From contig OY757017.1 of the NCBI GenBank assembly GCA_963580285.1, positions 14,334,538 to 14,398,537 of the forward strand: a DNA stretch of 64,000 nt, written 5' to 3'. The stretch comes from Lucinisca nassula (taxonomy: Eukaryota; Mollusca; Bivalvia; Lucinida; Lucinidae). The position numbers and the translations under genes were made by a program. Below are positions 55,216 to 64,000 of the stretch, in pieces (the stretch's first letter is position 1; each line of letters starts with the position of its first letter). The notes beneath the pieces are model-generated. The model had not been told where the DNA came from, did not search any database, and worked only from the letters and a program-made list of their open reading frames with translations.

Positions 55216-55591
55216 AATTTCAGTTGAAACTAAAACATTATCTTTGCTGCATCCTGCATATGACACCTTATACTTTAAGTGAACATAAGATAAATTCAAG
55301 GCAAATGATATTACAATTGCAGAAAAGATTTTCATTTGCATGCCTGACTGGATCCTTGATTGATATAAAGCTTGCAATTTAGTACATATCATAATATTTG
55401 AAGTTAGAAATGTTTGAGCCATGTTGACATAAATAAGACTCCGAGTTGCAGTCTGATAGGCGCTTTTACTATATATTGTCCAACCAGTTTGATATGCCTC
55501 AGTTTGTTCCAATGTTAAGATAACATTAGAAGCTCAGATGTACATTAGACTGGATTCAATACCCTCCGTGTTGCTAACCATTTTGTTTCAG

Positions 55592-55638
55592 CTGCAACAT
55601 TCCATTACTGGCACTGCTGTCAGGTGTTTCTTTTCTAT
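55592..55638 (+). CDS. FANCA: FANCA exon 13 of window, donor uncertain
   Basis: The acceptor is accattttgtttcag. The first C completes Ser with AG of exon 12, giving MTFTL-SCNIPLLALLS. The donor may be TCAG|gtgttt (ending 55623, 32 bp) or CTAT|gtaaag (ending 55638); both leave phase 1. If the second is used the peptide adds GVSFL, near vertebrate AAISYSLCK. The frame meets TAG at 55668, so the exon must end before that. The next exon was not found and probably lies beyond the window. Confidence 0.6.
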
Positions 55639-55934
55639 GTAAAGACAAAAGATCTGAATAGCAATCAAATTTCTTTTATCTGAACTAATTTGACAATCAA
55701 AGGTTCACTGTACTGGTTCAAGAGCAAACCCACTTGTCAGTGATGACCACTGATTGGTCAGTGTACCACCAACAGCACCAAAATATTGTCATTGATGTTA
55801 ATTGTTGAAATTTACATCAGGCGCTGTAGTGTTGAGATCACAGGTGCAAAGGTGGCACACTTGACTGTTAGACATGATTGACTTGTCTTCACAGAGCTTT
55901 GTGACAAATGGAGTACAGTCTTGACATCAAAAAC

Positions 55935-56215
55935 ATCACATGAACAAGTCCGTGAAATGAAGACCCCCCTAAACCCCACTCTATATAAAGAAAACTGGGG
56001 TTTATGGGGGTATTCATTATTTTTCTTATTTTTGCTCCAAGACATAGGTTGTGGGTACTCGTTAGAACCGCCTCAATGAGGCGGTTCTAACGAGCAGCCA
56101 AAACCAATGCTTGCAGTATAAATAAGAAAAATATCACAGATTTTCGTCAGGAAAGTAGTCATTTTGTAGTTGTGAAAAAAAATGCACAATGTCGCACGGG
56201 TCTGTTATCGTAATG
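55935..56215 (+). mobile_element. PAL-A MITE, near full length with perfect centre
   Basis: catcacatgaacaagtccgt to gtctgttatcgtaatg. Centre gttagaaccgcctcaatgag plus its exact inverse. Confidence 0.82.
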
Positions 56216-56325
56216 AACACAGAGGTAAATCAAAACCTTGCGATCTGACAATTTGGAAATCACATTTTGTTTAGTTGATTGAAGAGGATGTTGCTGCTGA
56301 TTGGAAACGGGTAGTAGCATATAAG

Positions 56326-56466
56326 AATCTTATATGGGTGTGAGGGGTGGATGGAAAAATCCGTCCCGAGGGACACTGTCCGGCATCACTCGGCAAGCCT
56401 CGTGATGCCGGACAGTGATCCCGAGGGACGGATTTTTCTATCCACGCCTCACACCCATATTGGATT
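56326..56466. repeat. Large palindrome, about 64-bp arms and 12-base loop
   Basis: Arms run atatgggtgtgagg to tccggcatcac (56326-56389) and gtgatgccgga to cctcacacccatat (56402-56466), with small mismatches around the gagggac/tcgggat motif. The loop is tcggcaagcctc. This is the core of a foldback-type MITE that probably extends into the flanks (tgacgtcacgcatgacg on the right). Confidence 0.85.
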
Positions 56467-56667
56467 CTTTTTCTTGCATACCTTCCATTTCTATTGCAAA
56501 TTTTTAATGCTGCTGTCACTTCGGTTACCGACGTCCGCCATTTTGTGATGACACAACAGGAATGTTTAGTGACGTCACGCATGACGACGCCACGCATGAG
56601 GATGTAATCAACCAGTGCATTTATCAAACACGCGATTATATTCGATTTGGGGTCAGAACACCAGGGT

Positions 56668-56850
56668 CAGTACATAAATTTCTATCCCAGGGTAAAATCA
56701 AGGATTTCCTTGTCTGGTGTGCAAGAAACCTTCTTCCCTGTAGATTGATCACACAAATCTTTTATATGGTCATTCTCTTCTTTCCACTGACTCAAGAAGG
56801 GCAGTTGTCAGTTTCTGGTGAAATAGTGTGCACTGTAATGGTGTACAACT
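56668..56850 (+). mobile_element. SINE-3, headless
   Basis: gattgatcacacaaatcttt, tatggtcattctcttctttc and gaagggcagttgtcagtttc then gtgcactgtaatgg. Confidence 0.65.
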
Positions 56851-56864
56851 TATGTATAATATGT

Positions 56865-57058
56865 TCTAGAAAGGGCTATCCTTTGGAAGCAAGAAATACA
56901 CTACAGAACTGGAAAATATGGAGTGTACATGTTTTCTGGGCCAGACTAGCTAGTTTTGGCCAATAAGGCATCATCAGTGACCCTAAATATTTTCAAAATT
57001 CCACAATGGAATCAATGATTCCAAAGGACAAGAAAATATAAGCTACACTATGATGTAT
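56865..57058 (-). mobile_element. DTR element, one terminal repeat present
   Basis: Reversed relative to 50325: ttctagaaagggctatcctt then tggaagcaag is the terminal repeat, ggccagactagctagttttg and gcatcatcagtgaccct the interior. Confidence 0.65.
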
Positions 57059-57127
57059 AAACCAGCACAGGAAAGGTAAGATAAACAGACCTGCGCAATA
57101 TGACCTAAACAAACAAACAAAAATATC

Positions 57128-57545
57128 TGGGTCCAAGTGTTCAAAGCATCGTCAGTAGTGGTCAAATTGTTAACTGTTCTAGCAAGTACAATATCCAATA
57201 TTCTTTCATTTTTGCGGGAAAAATGTGTGTAGCTTTTGCATTTTTTCAGGCAGAAATATTACTATATTTGCCATATTAATGATAAAATTTTTAGAGATAT
57301 ATTTACTAACAATGTCATTAGTTTTGAATAACTGTTTGTTTGTTTGATTTGAGGTTTAACGTCCCCGTCAACACTGTAAAGGTCATTTTGGAGATGTTGC
57401 TTCCAGTTTTGTGGGACTTTTACCCGACATTGAGATGAAATGACATCTCAAGCCCTGTCGCCCAATGAAACCAATAGGGTTTATTAGTATGGACGGTCCG
57501 CCTCGCACCGCGGTTCCTGGACAGGCTTAGATCCTTTGAATAACT
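57128..57545 (+). mobile_element. MITE-L interrupted by reverse SINE-4
   Basis: MITE-L runs tccaagtgttcaaagcatcg to ttagttttgaataactg. The SINE-4 fragment (57333-57537, -) is flanked by ttgaataactg on both sides (11-bp target duplication). Confidence 0.78.
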
Positions 57546-57569
57546 GACCCCAGAAGAAGTTACCGTATT

Positions 57570-57825
57570 GATTCTAAGTATTGGAACACATAGGCCTTAG
57601 CAAACAGTACAGACCCAGATCAGACTGCCTTCTAAAAGTTTAACAAATTTGTTTCATGATTCAGCATGGGGTTCAAAAGGTGTAGACAGAATGGCAACTC
57701 GTGTAGACCCTGATCAGACTGCTCCTTCTGGCCCATGCTGAATCATGAAACAAATTTGTTAAACTTTTAGAAGAAGTACAGCAAGTGCTCAAGGTGTCTG
57801 AATTTTTATGATTTTTACTGTAATA
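57570..57825 (+). mobile_element. MITE-H with internal inverted duplication
   Basis: The head attctaagtattggaacaca matches other copies. The segment aagtttaacaaatttgtttc/atgattcagcatgg appears again inverted at about 57725-57770, making a larger foldback. Confidence 0.65.
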
Positions 57826-57866
57826 ATAGTGCCCTCATTAATTTGAGTAATCACACTTACATTACG

Positions 57867-58170
57867 GGCCTCCGTGGCCTAGTGGATAAGAGCGCTGACT
57901 CTTAATCATTAGGTCTCTCACCGCTGTGGTTCGAGCCTCACTCGGGTCACATGTGAGACGCCAAGTTCTGCAACGGAAGGTCAGGTGGTTTTTCTCTGGG
58001 TACTGCGTTTTTTGTCCACCTTTGATTAACGATCGGCTCAATATATGTGAAATAATCTTTAAAGGTCCATAACCCAGGTGTTTTTTCTCTGGGTACAGCG
58101 TTTTTTGTCCAGCTCTGATTAACGATCAGCTCGATATATATGAAATAATCTTTAAAGGTCCATAACTCAG
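57867..58170 (+). mobile_element. SINE-2 with duplicated 3' part
   Basis: The head GGCCTCCGTGGCCTAGTGGA has ctcttaatcatta and GGTTCGAGCC. The body's last 85 bp (tttttctctgggtac to aaaggtccataac) is repeated once. Confidence 0.82.
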
Positions 58171-58272
58171 CCACCCTCCACCCCCCTCCCCCCCCCCAAA
58201 AAAAAACACATATGACCCATGTTGCAGGAAAACCTACCTGTGGTTTGTTACCAGGTAAGACACAAACAGACG

Positions 58273-58500
58273 GGCCTCCGTGGCCTAGTGGATAAGAGCG
58301 CTGACTCTTAGTCATTAGGTCTCTCACCGCCGTAGGTTCGAGCCTCGCTCGGGCCACGTGTGAGACGCCAAGTTCTGCAACGGAAGGTCAGGTGGTTTTT
58401 CTCAGGGTACTCCGGTTTTCGCCCACCTCTGATTAACGATCGGCTCGATATGTGTGAAATAATCTTGAAAGGGCCGTAAAACCCAAACCAAAAAAAAAAA
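58273..58500 (+). mobile_element. SINE-2, full length with poly-A
   Basis: GGCCTCCGTGGCCTAGTGGA, gactcttagtcattagg, GGTTCGAGCCTCGC, and the end ataatcttgaaagggccg with a 19-base A tail. The head resembles tRNA-Lys(CTT) in the anticodon arm. Long, uniform A tail suggests relatively recent insertion. Confidence 0.85.
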
Positions 58501-58699
58501 AAAAAAAAAGACACAAACAGGACTGTTCAGCTACACAGACTAGCAAGATTTGGGAAATTTTACATACAGAAACTACAGATGTTGTACAGAGAACCCTCAT
58601 TATATCGACAGTATCAGTTCCCTATCATTGTGCCGTCATAAAGAATGTGTAGTTATAAAGAATCTCAGTTAGGAGTATGATAGGTAATAAAAGGCCCTT

Positions 58700-58803
58700 T
58701 CCCCATTATTACTCCAAGAAACAAATGTTAAAGACATTTGTTAGAATCGCCTCGGTGAGGCGATTCTAACTAATGTCTATAACATTTGTTTCTTGGAGTG
58801 TTA
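58700..58803. repeat. PAL-like palindrome
   Basis: ctccaagaaacaaatgttaa, then tagaatcgcctcggtgaggc with its inverse, then aacatttgtttcttggag. Confidence 0.75.
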
Positions 58804-58899
58804 GATTACAAGACCATTTCATGACTATGGACTCGATTTGTGCATTTCCAATTCGGAACCAAGGCAAAGCCTTTAGCTAAGTGAGTAATGATTGTTTGA

Positions 58900-59047
58900 G
58901 TTTTACATCCCAGCAACAGCTATTGTCATACGGAGATGGGGCCTCGATTTAAAGACTCATCAGAAAGTCCGGAGAAGCCCGGGATCAATCCTGCGACCCC
59001 TGGTTTACAAGACGAGTAGTATAACCACTACACCACAGAGGCTTCTC
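58900..59047 (-). mobile_element. SINE-1 with 12-bp target duplication
   Basis: The - strand head (complement of accactacaccacagaggct) is at the right end. ctttagctaagt flanks both sides. Confidence 0.82.
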
Positions 59048-59179
59048 TTTAGCTAAGTAGTCATTCCATTCAAATTGCTGCTATAAGGAGTTTTGCCATT
59101 ACAACGAATGTCAGTATAAAGAAGGTTTGCTGTACTGTTCAAGCAGTGAATACAAAGGTGAAGACCAGCCTGCCTGTCC

Positions 59180-59548
59180 TTGCAAGCTGATCTGCTCCTT
59201 TGTCCTTGCAGGCTGATCTGCGACCTTTCAACTACATCATGTGTGAAAACAGCCTGGAGAAAATTCAAGGAGTTGCTACCAGTTCTCTCTTCCCGCCACC
59301 TCTCATCCATGACACGTGGCCGTGTATATAGCTCTTGTGTGCGGAGCGCAATGCTCTATGCCAGTGAGACATGGACATTGACAATGCCAAACCTCAAATG
59401 TCTACAGCGAAGTGACAGGGCAATGATCAGACAGATCTGCAATGTCAAGCCACAGGACACTGTCACCATCAGGTCCAGTGAGTTACTTGAGCGCCTTGGC
59501 ATTGAGGACCTGGACCTCATCCTGAAAGACAGAAGGACAAGAATATAA
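59180..59548 (+). pseudogene. Non-LTR retrotransposon reverse transcriptase, C-terminal fragment
   Basis: The frame reads AWRKFKELLPVLSSRHLSSM, RGRVYSSCVRSAMLYASETW and RSDRAMIRQICNVKPQD, then LLERLGIEDLDLILKDRR. This is the thumb/post-RT region typical of LINE ORF2 proteins in marine invertebrates (pattern S-x-MLYGSETW, then LxRxDxRMIRxxC). The catalytic FADD box and endonuclease are absent. The frame ends KDRRTRI-stop, where related proteins continue RxRWFGHV, so it is truncated at both ends. Confidence 0.82.
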
Positions 59549-59589
59549 GAATCTGATATGGGGTTCTGTTGTAGATGAGCATTTCGATC

Positions 59590-59812
59590 GTTCAACGCAA
59601 CACTGGGCTAACTCCATTTTTTTTCAAAAATGACTTTTTTATGCAGTTTGGTTCATTCTATGCTGATACACATTCACATGAAATATTTTAGCCATTCTTA
59701 TAAAAATAAACCTAAAAAAAGACATTTGGCATTTTGATCTATCTCATTCTTGGTATTTTGTTAAACGCAACACGGATCTAACTTGAGTTAGACCAGTGTT
59801 GCGTTAAACAGT
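59590..59812. mobile_element. MITE with inverted ends
   Basis: gttcaacgcaacactgggct faces agaccagtgttgcgttaaac; an internal gttaaacgcaacacggatct repeats the motif near 59760. 59813-60580 shows no recognised gene, apart from a MITE-H hairpin remnant near 60185-60250. Confidence 0.6.
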
Positions 59813-60580
59813 TGAAGAAAGCTAATCAATATTTTCTGATGATATCATGATGAAATCATAGGCATAGTAGATAGAACAACTAATAATCATAACAATTGAT
59901 GCATCTCTTTTCAAAGTTTTATTATGGGACCCCTTTAAAAAGGGTCAGGGGATGGTACAGGGTTCTGACTATACGGTAAACCAAATACATGTGTATATAG
60001 ATCTGCAAGTCATTTGTTCTTTTTTCTGTATGCAGTATAACCTAAAATATATCATTGTTTCCCCCCTGAGGTTGGGTGGTGGGCATACTCTAGGGATTAG
60101 ACAGCCAAAAGATCATGACTAAGGAATTTGACAAGACCTAGAGTCCAGGACAGGGCCTTAAATGCAGAACAGAAATATATACAATAACACTGACGGCCCA
60201 GATCAGACACCACGTTCTGTGAGATCTGTTCAGGGTCTGCACTTTTTGCTAAAAGTCCAGCTCTATTTATTTTGGTCTGACATATACTGACACCCCTTTA
60301 TTTTGAATGGATTCCTGTTATATACATGGCTGACGATTTGATTCGGGACAAAAGAAGCGCCCCACCAATCTGGGCTTGGTGAATAAATTGGCCTAAATGG
60401 TGACATATGTGAAATTAAACCCAAATGGCAAATAATTAAAAAATAAATATTAGTAGTAAAAAAACTAAGCCTATATCATGTTAAAGCTCAGACTGTGCTA
60501 CTATTCAGAAGTATGAAAGTCAGAACAAACCACCCAGTGAAGAAAGCTTGTAGACTAGCAAACAATGTAGACCCTGATCA

Positions 60581-60890
60581 CGGCCCCCGCCCATAGGGGC
60601 TTGAAGAAATATATGGGCTGCATGATGCTTCCACGCAGAGCTGAATCCGGCCCGCACACTAGTACTGGTAAACCCCTTAGAGGATCAAAGCCTGTCCAGG
60701 AACCGTGGTGCGAGACGGACCGTCCATGCTAATAAAGCCTATTTTGTTTCATTGGGCGACAGGGCTTGAGATGTCATTTCATCTCAATGTCGGGTAAAAG
60801 TCCCAGAAAATTGGAAGCAACGTCTCCAAAATGACCTTTACAGTGTTGACGGGGACGTTAAACCTCAAATCAAACAAACAAACAAAGACC
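60581..60890 (+). mobile_element. SINE-4, full length
   Basis: cggcccccgcccataggggc to gttgacggggacgttaaacc plus (AAAC)n. gaccctgatca occurs on both sides (near 60570 and 60887), a possible 11-bp target duplication. Confidence 0.85.
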
Positions 60891-60924
60891 CTGATCAGCC
60901 TCTGCCAGGATGTTTATTTTTACT

Positions 60925-61090
60925 AACTGACCTTTATGGGGGCAGAATAAGGCTAATTTTTAAGGGACATATTTACTCCTTGATAAAACTTATGCTGTGG
61001 GTACTTGTTAGAATTACCATGATGAGATTATTCTATTTAGTACCCACAACATGGCTGATGTTACTGAAAAATAAGAAAAAAAAAAATCCC
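60925..61090. repeat. Degenerate PAL-like palindrome
   Basis: ctgtgggtacttgttagaat and attctatttagtacccacaa are the inverted arms. Confidence 0.6.
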
Positions 61091-61188
61091 TTAATATGTT
61101 CATTACTCCACCTTATCTGGAGATACCTGTATGTAAAGTGAGCTGACAACAGTGGGCACTGATGACCAGTCTCTTTCATGATTTTAGA

Positions 61189-61355
61189 AGCCTCCGTGGT
61201 GTAGTGGTTACGCTACTCGCCTTGTTATAGTAAATAAGGGATCGCAGGATCAATCCTGGGCTTCTCCAAACTTTCGGATGAGTCTTTAAACCGAGGTCTC
61301 CTCTCCGTATGACCTTAGCTGTTGGTGGGATATAAAACTCAAACACCCACTCACT
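61189..61355 (+). mobile_element. SINE-1, full length
   Basis: GCCTCCGTGGTGTAGTGGTT to gttggtgggatataaaactc. tcatgatttt flanks both sides. Confidence 0.82.
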
Positions 61356-61392
61356 CATGATTTTTTTTTTACTCTCAGTATCAGTGGCTCAG

Positions 61393-61680
61393 GCCAGCCT
61401 CGGTAGCTCAGTCGCATGCACATATGACTGGTGATCAGGAGGATGCGGGTTTGATACCTGCCGGAGTCGGTAACATTCTTTCATGGAGATTGATTATGAA
61501 ATCCTTTCTCCCTTCCACTGCTTCAAGAAGGGCAGTCGTCAGTTTTTGGAATGTGCACTGTACTGGCTAACCGCTTTTGTATAAGCCTGCCCAGGAGAAG
61601 TGTGGATAGGTAAGCTGACTGGCTCAAAAATGACCTAAATAGTGTTGACTGGGCCGTTAAACTCCAATACAAACTAACAA
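61393..61680 (+). mobile_element. SINE-3, full length
   Basis: GCCTCGGTAGCTCAGTCGC to gttgactgggccgttaaact plus an A/C tail. Confidence 0.82.
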
Positions 61681-61925
61681 AACAAAATCAGTGTCTCAGT
61701 AGGATTCACATCTGATAAGGAGGTTGCAGGTTAGATCCTTCTGCGTCTGCAACATTTTGATTTTTTGATAGTCAAAGAAGGATGTGGCAAAATTAATTTA
61801 TTCAGCAGAACAAGGGTTAAGAAGGAAAGATGTCCGCTCAGTAAGCTAGCTAAGGTATGAAAGCTTTTGCTTTCTACATTGACAATCAAAATCAGGTATT
61901 ACATAACATTGTTAAGCCATTCTCT

Positions 61926-62222
61926 CGGCCCCGACCATTGGGGCTTGACGAAATAGATTGGCTGCATGATGGTTCCAGGCAGAGCTGAAACCAACTGCAC
62001 ACGAGTACTGGTAAACCGCTTAGAGGATCTAAGCCTGCCAAGGCAAAGCGGTGCGAGTCGGACCGCCCATGCTTATAAACCCTATTGGGTCATTGGGTGA
62101 CAGGGATTGAGATGTCATTTCATCTCAGTGTCGGGTAAAAGTCCCACAAACTGGAAGCAACGTCTCCAAAATGACCTATATAGTGTGGACGGGGACTTTA
62201 AACCTCAAATCAAACAAATAAG
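61926..62222 (+). mobile_element. SINE-4, near full length
   Basis: ccccgaccattggggcttga to gtggacggggactttaaacc plus tail. Confidence 0.8.
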
Positions 62223-63338
62223 ACATTCTCTTCACAAATGTAATGTACAGATATGACGAAAAAGGTCATACTTTTAATGAGAATGACTGGTTCTATGCCA
62301 CAACTGAGCATGCAACTAAAAATATTTCCATTTATACTGCTGCTCAGTGGGATACAATCATTTGGTTTGTAAGGAGGGTTTGTTCAAGGTTTATGAGAAT
62401 TGACTTTATCTAATTTTTTTTTTTTTTTTGATTTTCACAAATTTTCAGGGAGAAAAAACAACAAAAACTTTGACATCAACAAAGATAAAGAAAAGGTCTA
62501 TTAGGGCTCATCGGAGTCTAACTGTTGGTTTTCTTTTGCTCCAGCATTTCAGTGGTTTCTTGCTGTCGAGTCCTCACCGTTGTCTCACCTCTGTGGTTCT
62601 TTGATTTTTGTGTTCACGGAGATGTTGCACTGATGAGTTTGGAGGCCTTCATGCGGACTGAACAAATTATTTGTCTAAATCGCGACGGAAGTAAGGGCGA
62701 GGATTGTGGCCACGTAAAATCGATTTAAGCCCCCCGGTGGAAATCTTCCACTGACCGTTCCAAGCGCTCTTCTGTGGCGATTTATTTATGTTGTTGTTTG
62801 TTACTTACTGTGTGTATCACTTGTGTCTTTTAATTTTGGATGGCCATATGGTCATTTTGTGGGAAAGTAACTGTCCTTATGGCCTTCCTTTGTTTAGGTT
62901 TCCATTATGGTCTGGTCGCTTAATGTTTGTATTTCTTTCCCTTTGGTGTCTTTTATGGGTGGAGTAAGTTAATTGTATCAATTCCTGATCTTTGTTTTAC
63001 TTCTACTATTATTGTAAAATAAGGTCTTTATAATATTTTTTCTCAGAGCTAAAAACAAGTCTTAATATTTGTCCTCAGAACATGGAAATCACTTTCAGTA
63101 ACTGGTTTTAAATGGACCAGCAATCAAAGTTGACCTTTTTGCATGTTTGCATTCCAAGTAGGCTCCTAAAGCCTAGAAAATAGAAGTGAGTAAAAAGAGT
63201 GGGCCCTTTGTCCAAAAAATATTTTGACTTTACATATATTTATGATGGGTCACCTGGCAGTTTTCATTAAGTATGACTTAATGACAGATAATGTTTTTGG
63301 GTCAGTAAAACTACAAGTACTCTATGTTTTCTTTTATT
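62223..63338. other. No supported gene; possible LINE 3' sequence
   Basis: An acceptor-like poly-T plus cag ends at about 62447, but the following frames do not resemble FANCA. GC-richer text at 62500-62900 (ctgaccgttccaagcgctct) looks like transposon-derived non-coding sequence, perhaps a LINE untranslated region, without proof. Confidence 0.4.
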
Positions 63339-64000
63339 AGGGCCCCGCACTGAAAGTGTGTGGGTGCCCTATAGTAATCACTCTGTCCGGCCGTCTGTCC
63401 GTCCACAAATTTTTTTATCCTCCATAACTTTTTATTATTCCTGGATGGATTTAAATATTACTTGGCATCACTCTGTCCATCCGTCTGTCTGTCTGTCTGT
63501 CCGTCTGTCCGTCTGTCTGTCTGTCTGTCCGTCTGTCCGTCTGTCCGTCCACAATTTTTTTTATCCTCCATAACTTTCTTATTCCTGGATGGATTTAAAT
63601 ATTACTTGGCAGAAATGTTAACCATAATGTGATGGAGTGTTGCGCGCAAGACTCAGGTCCGTACCTCAAAGGTCAAGGTCATACTTAGAGGTTAAAGGTC
63701 AAAAAAGGGTCTTTCCTGTGCCCAATTAATAACTTTGTTATTATTCCTGGATGGATTTAAATATTACTTGGCAGAAATGTTAACCATAATGTGACGAAGT
63801 GTCACACGCAAGACCCACAGCCGTACCTCAAAGGTCAAGGTCATACTTAGAGATAAAAGGTCAAAAAAGCGTCTTTTTTATTGTGTCCAATCTATAACTT
63901 TCTTATACCTGGATGGATTTAAATATTACTTAGCAGAAATATTAACCATAATGTGACAGTGTGTCACTCGCAAGACCCAGGTCCGTACCTCAAAGGTCAA
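63339..64000 (+). mobile_element. HL-8: 5' part of an HL-type element, cut by window end
   Basis: Following cttttatt, the 5' hairpin AGGGCCCCGCACTGAAAGTG...GGGTGCCCT (63339-63370) is followed by a (CTGTCTGTCCGT)n leader (63360-63550). The core units share ggtacctcaaaggtcaaggt-type sequence (gtacctcaaaggtcaaggtc near 63660, 63825 and 63985) with the HL-1 core. Confidence 0.75.

Larger units (their letters stand above)
11748..55638 (+). other. FANCA: FANCA gene, middle portion (13 exons)
   Basis: FANCA is a subunit of the nuclear Fanconi anaemia core complex, the E3 ubiquitin ligase assembly that monoubiquitinates FANCD2-FANCI at DNA interstrand crosslinks; it binds FANCG and FAAP20. The spliced exons read in the same order as vertebrate FANCA, with strong blocks [54 protein letters not shown] and LPSVPDAKMKLIEALKK. 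Intron phases agree at all 12 junctions. About 445 residues are covered, roughly the middle third of a protein that is 1455 residues in human. N-terminal exons should lie upstream of the window (or are very diverged before 11748), and C-terminal solenoid exons downstream. Intronic repeats make up nearly all of the 44 kb. Confidence 0.9.

Noticed and set aside
62448..62500. Possible further FANCA exon after a poly-T plus cag acceptor
   Set aside because: Lys/Asn-rich peptide without resemblance to the expected FANCA segment, and a weak donor.
63358..63573. Open frame rich in Ser/Val/Pro/Cys
   Set aside because: Translation of the (CTGTCTGTCCGT)n leader of HL-8.

Overview
The window is eukaryotic, intron-rich and very repeat-rich: about 3% exon and mostly mobile and tandem-repeat DNA. 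The tRNA-headed SINEs, the palindrome-centred MITEs and the satellite-cored elements that open with a GC-rich hairpin fit a mollusc, most likely a bivalve. That assignment is an inference from repeat style, not a species identification.

The one host gene I can support lies on the + strand. It is a FANCA (Fanconi anaemia group A) orthologue whose middle part runs from 11748 to about 55.6 kb in 13 small exons (32-197 bp, about 1.34 kb coding). Every acceptor/donor pair is phase-compatible (intron phases 0,0,0,0,2,0,2,1,1,0,0,2), and the spliced protein follows vertebrate FANCA in order. The 5' and 3' parts of the gene lie outside the window. Introns are 0.4-7 kb and built almost wholly of repeats. 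Several insertions sit within 5-35 bp of a splice site, and several exon/acceptor junctions carry local tandem duplicates (exons 6, 7, 11, perhaps 12, and an exon-like pair at 1-276).

The most interesting layer is a set of about ten related elements (called HL here). Each begins after a T-rich run with an A followed by a GC-rich imperfect hairpin. Each has a core of tandem repeats (about 145-180 bp units, or about 332 bp), a copy of the 5' arm inverted near its 3' end, then a short perfect hairpin, and then CTAG or CTTG followed by T. This is a Helitron/Helentron-like terminus plan, and internal empty sites show T|T insertion with no real target-site duplication. The elements are nested: HL-3 in HL-2 in HL-1, all inside a Tc1 element whose terminal repeats are now 9.1 kb apart; and HL-4b in HL-5.

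Layout. 1-1.9 kb: exon-like duplicate, 48-bp minisatellite, SINE. 1.94-11.07 kb: Tc1 with nested HL-1/2/3. 11.7-20.7 kb: FANCA exons 1-2 with HL-4a, HL-5, HL-4b. 20.7-34.6 kb: exons 3-5, a 30-bp minisatellite, HL-6. 34.6-36.2 kb: mariner inserted 6 bp into intron 5. 36.3-40.7 kb: tandem-duplicated intron block with HL-7 in one copy, ending at triplicated exon 6. 40.7-55.6 kb: exons 7-13. 55.6-63.3 kb: MITEs, SINEs and a LINE fragment. From 63.34 kb: the start of HL-8. Autonomous machinery for HL elements, SINEs and MITEs was not seen; all recognisable transposase or reverse-transcriptase frames are broken.
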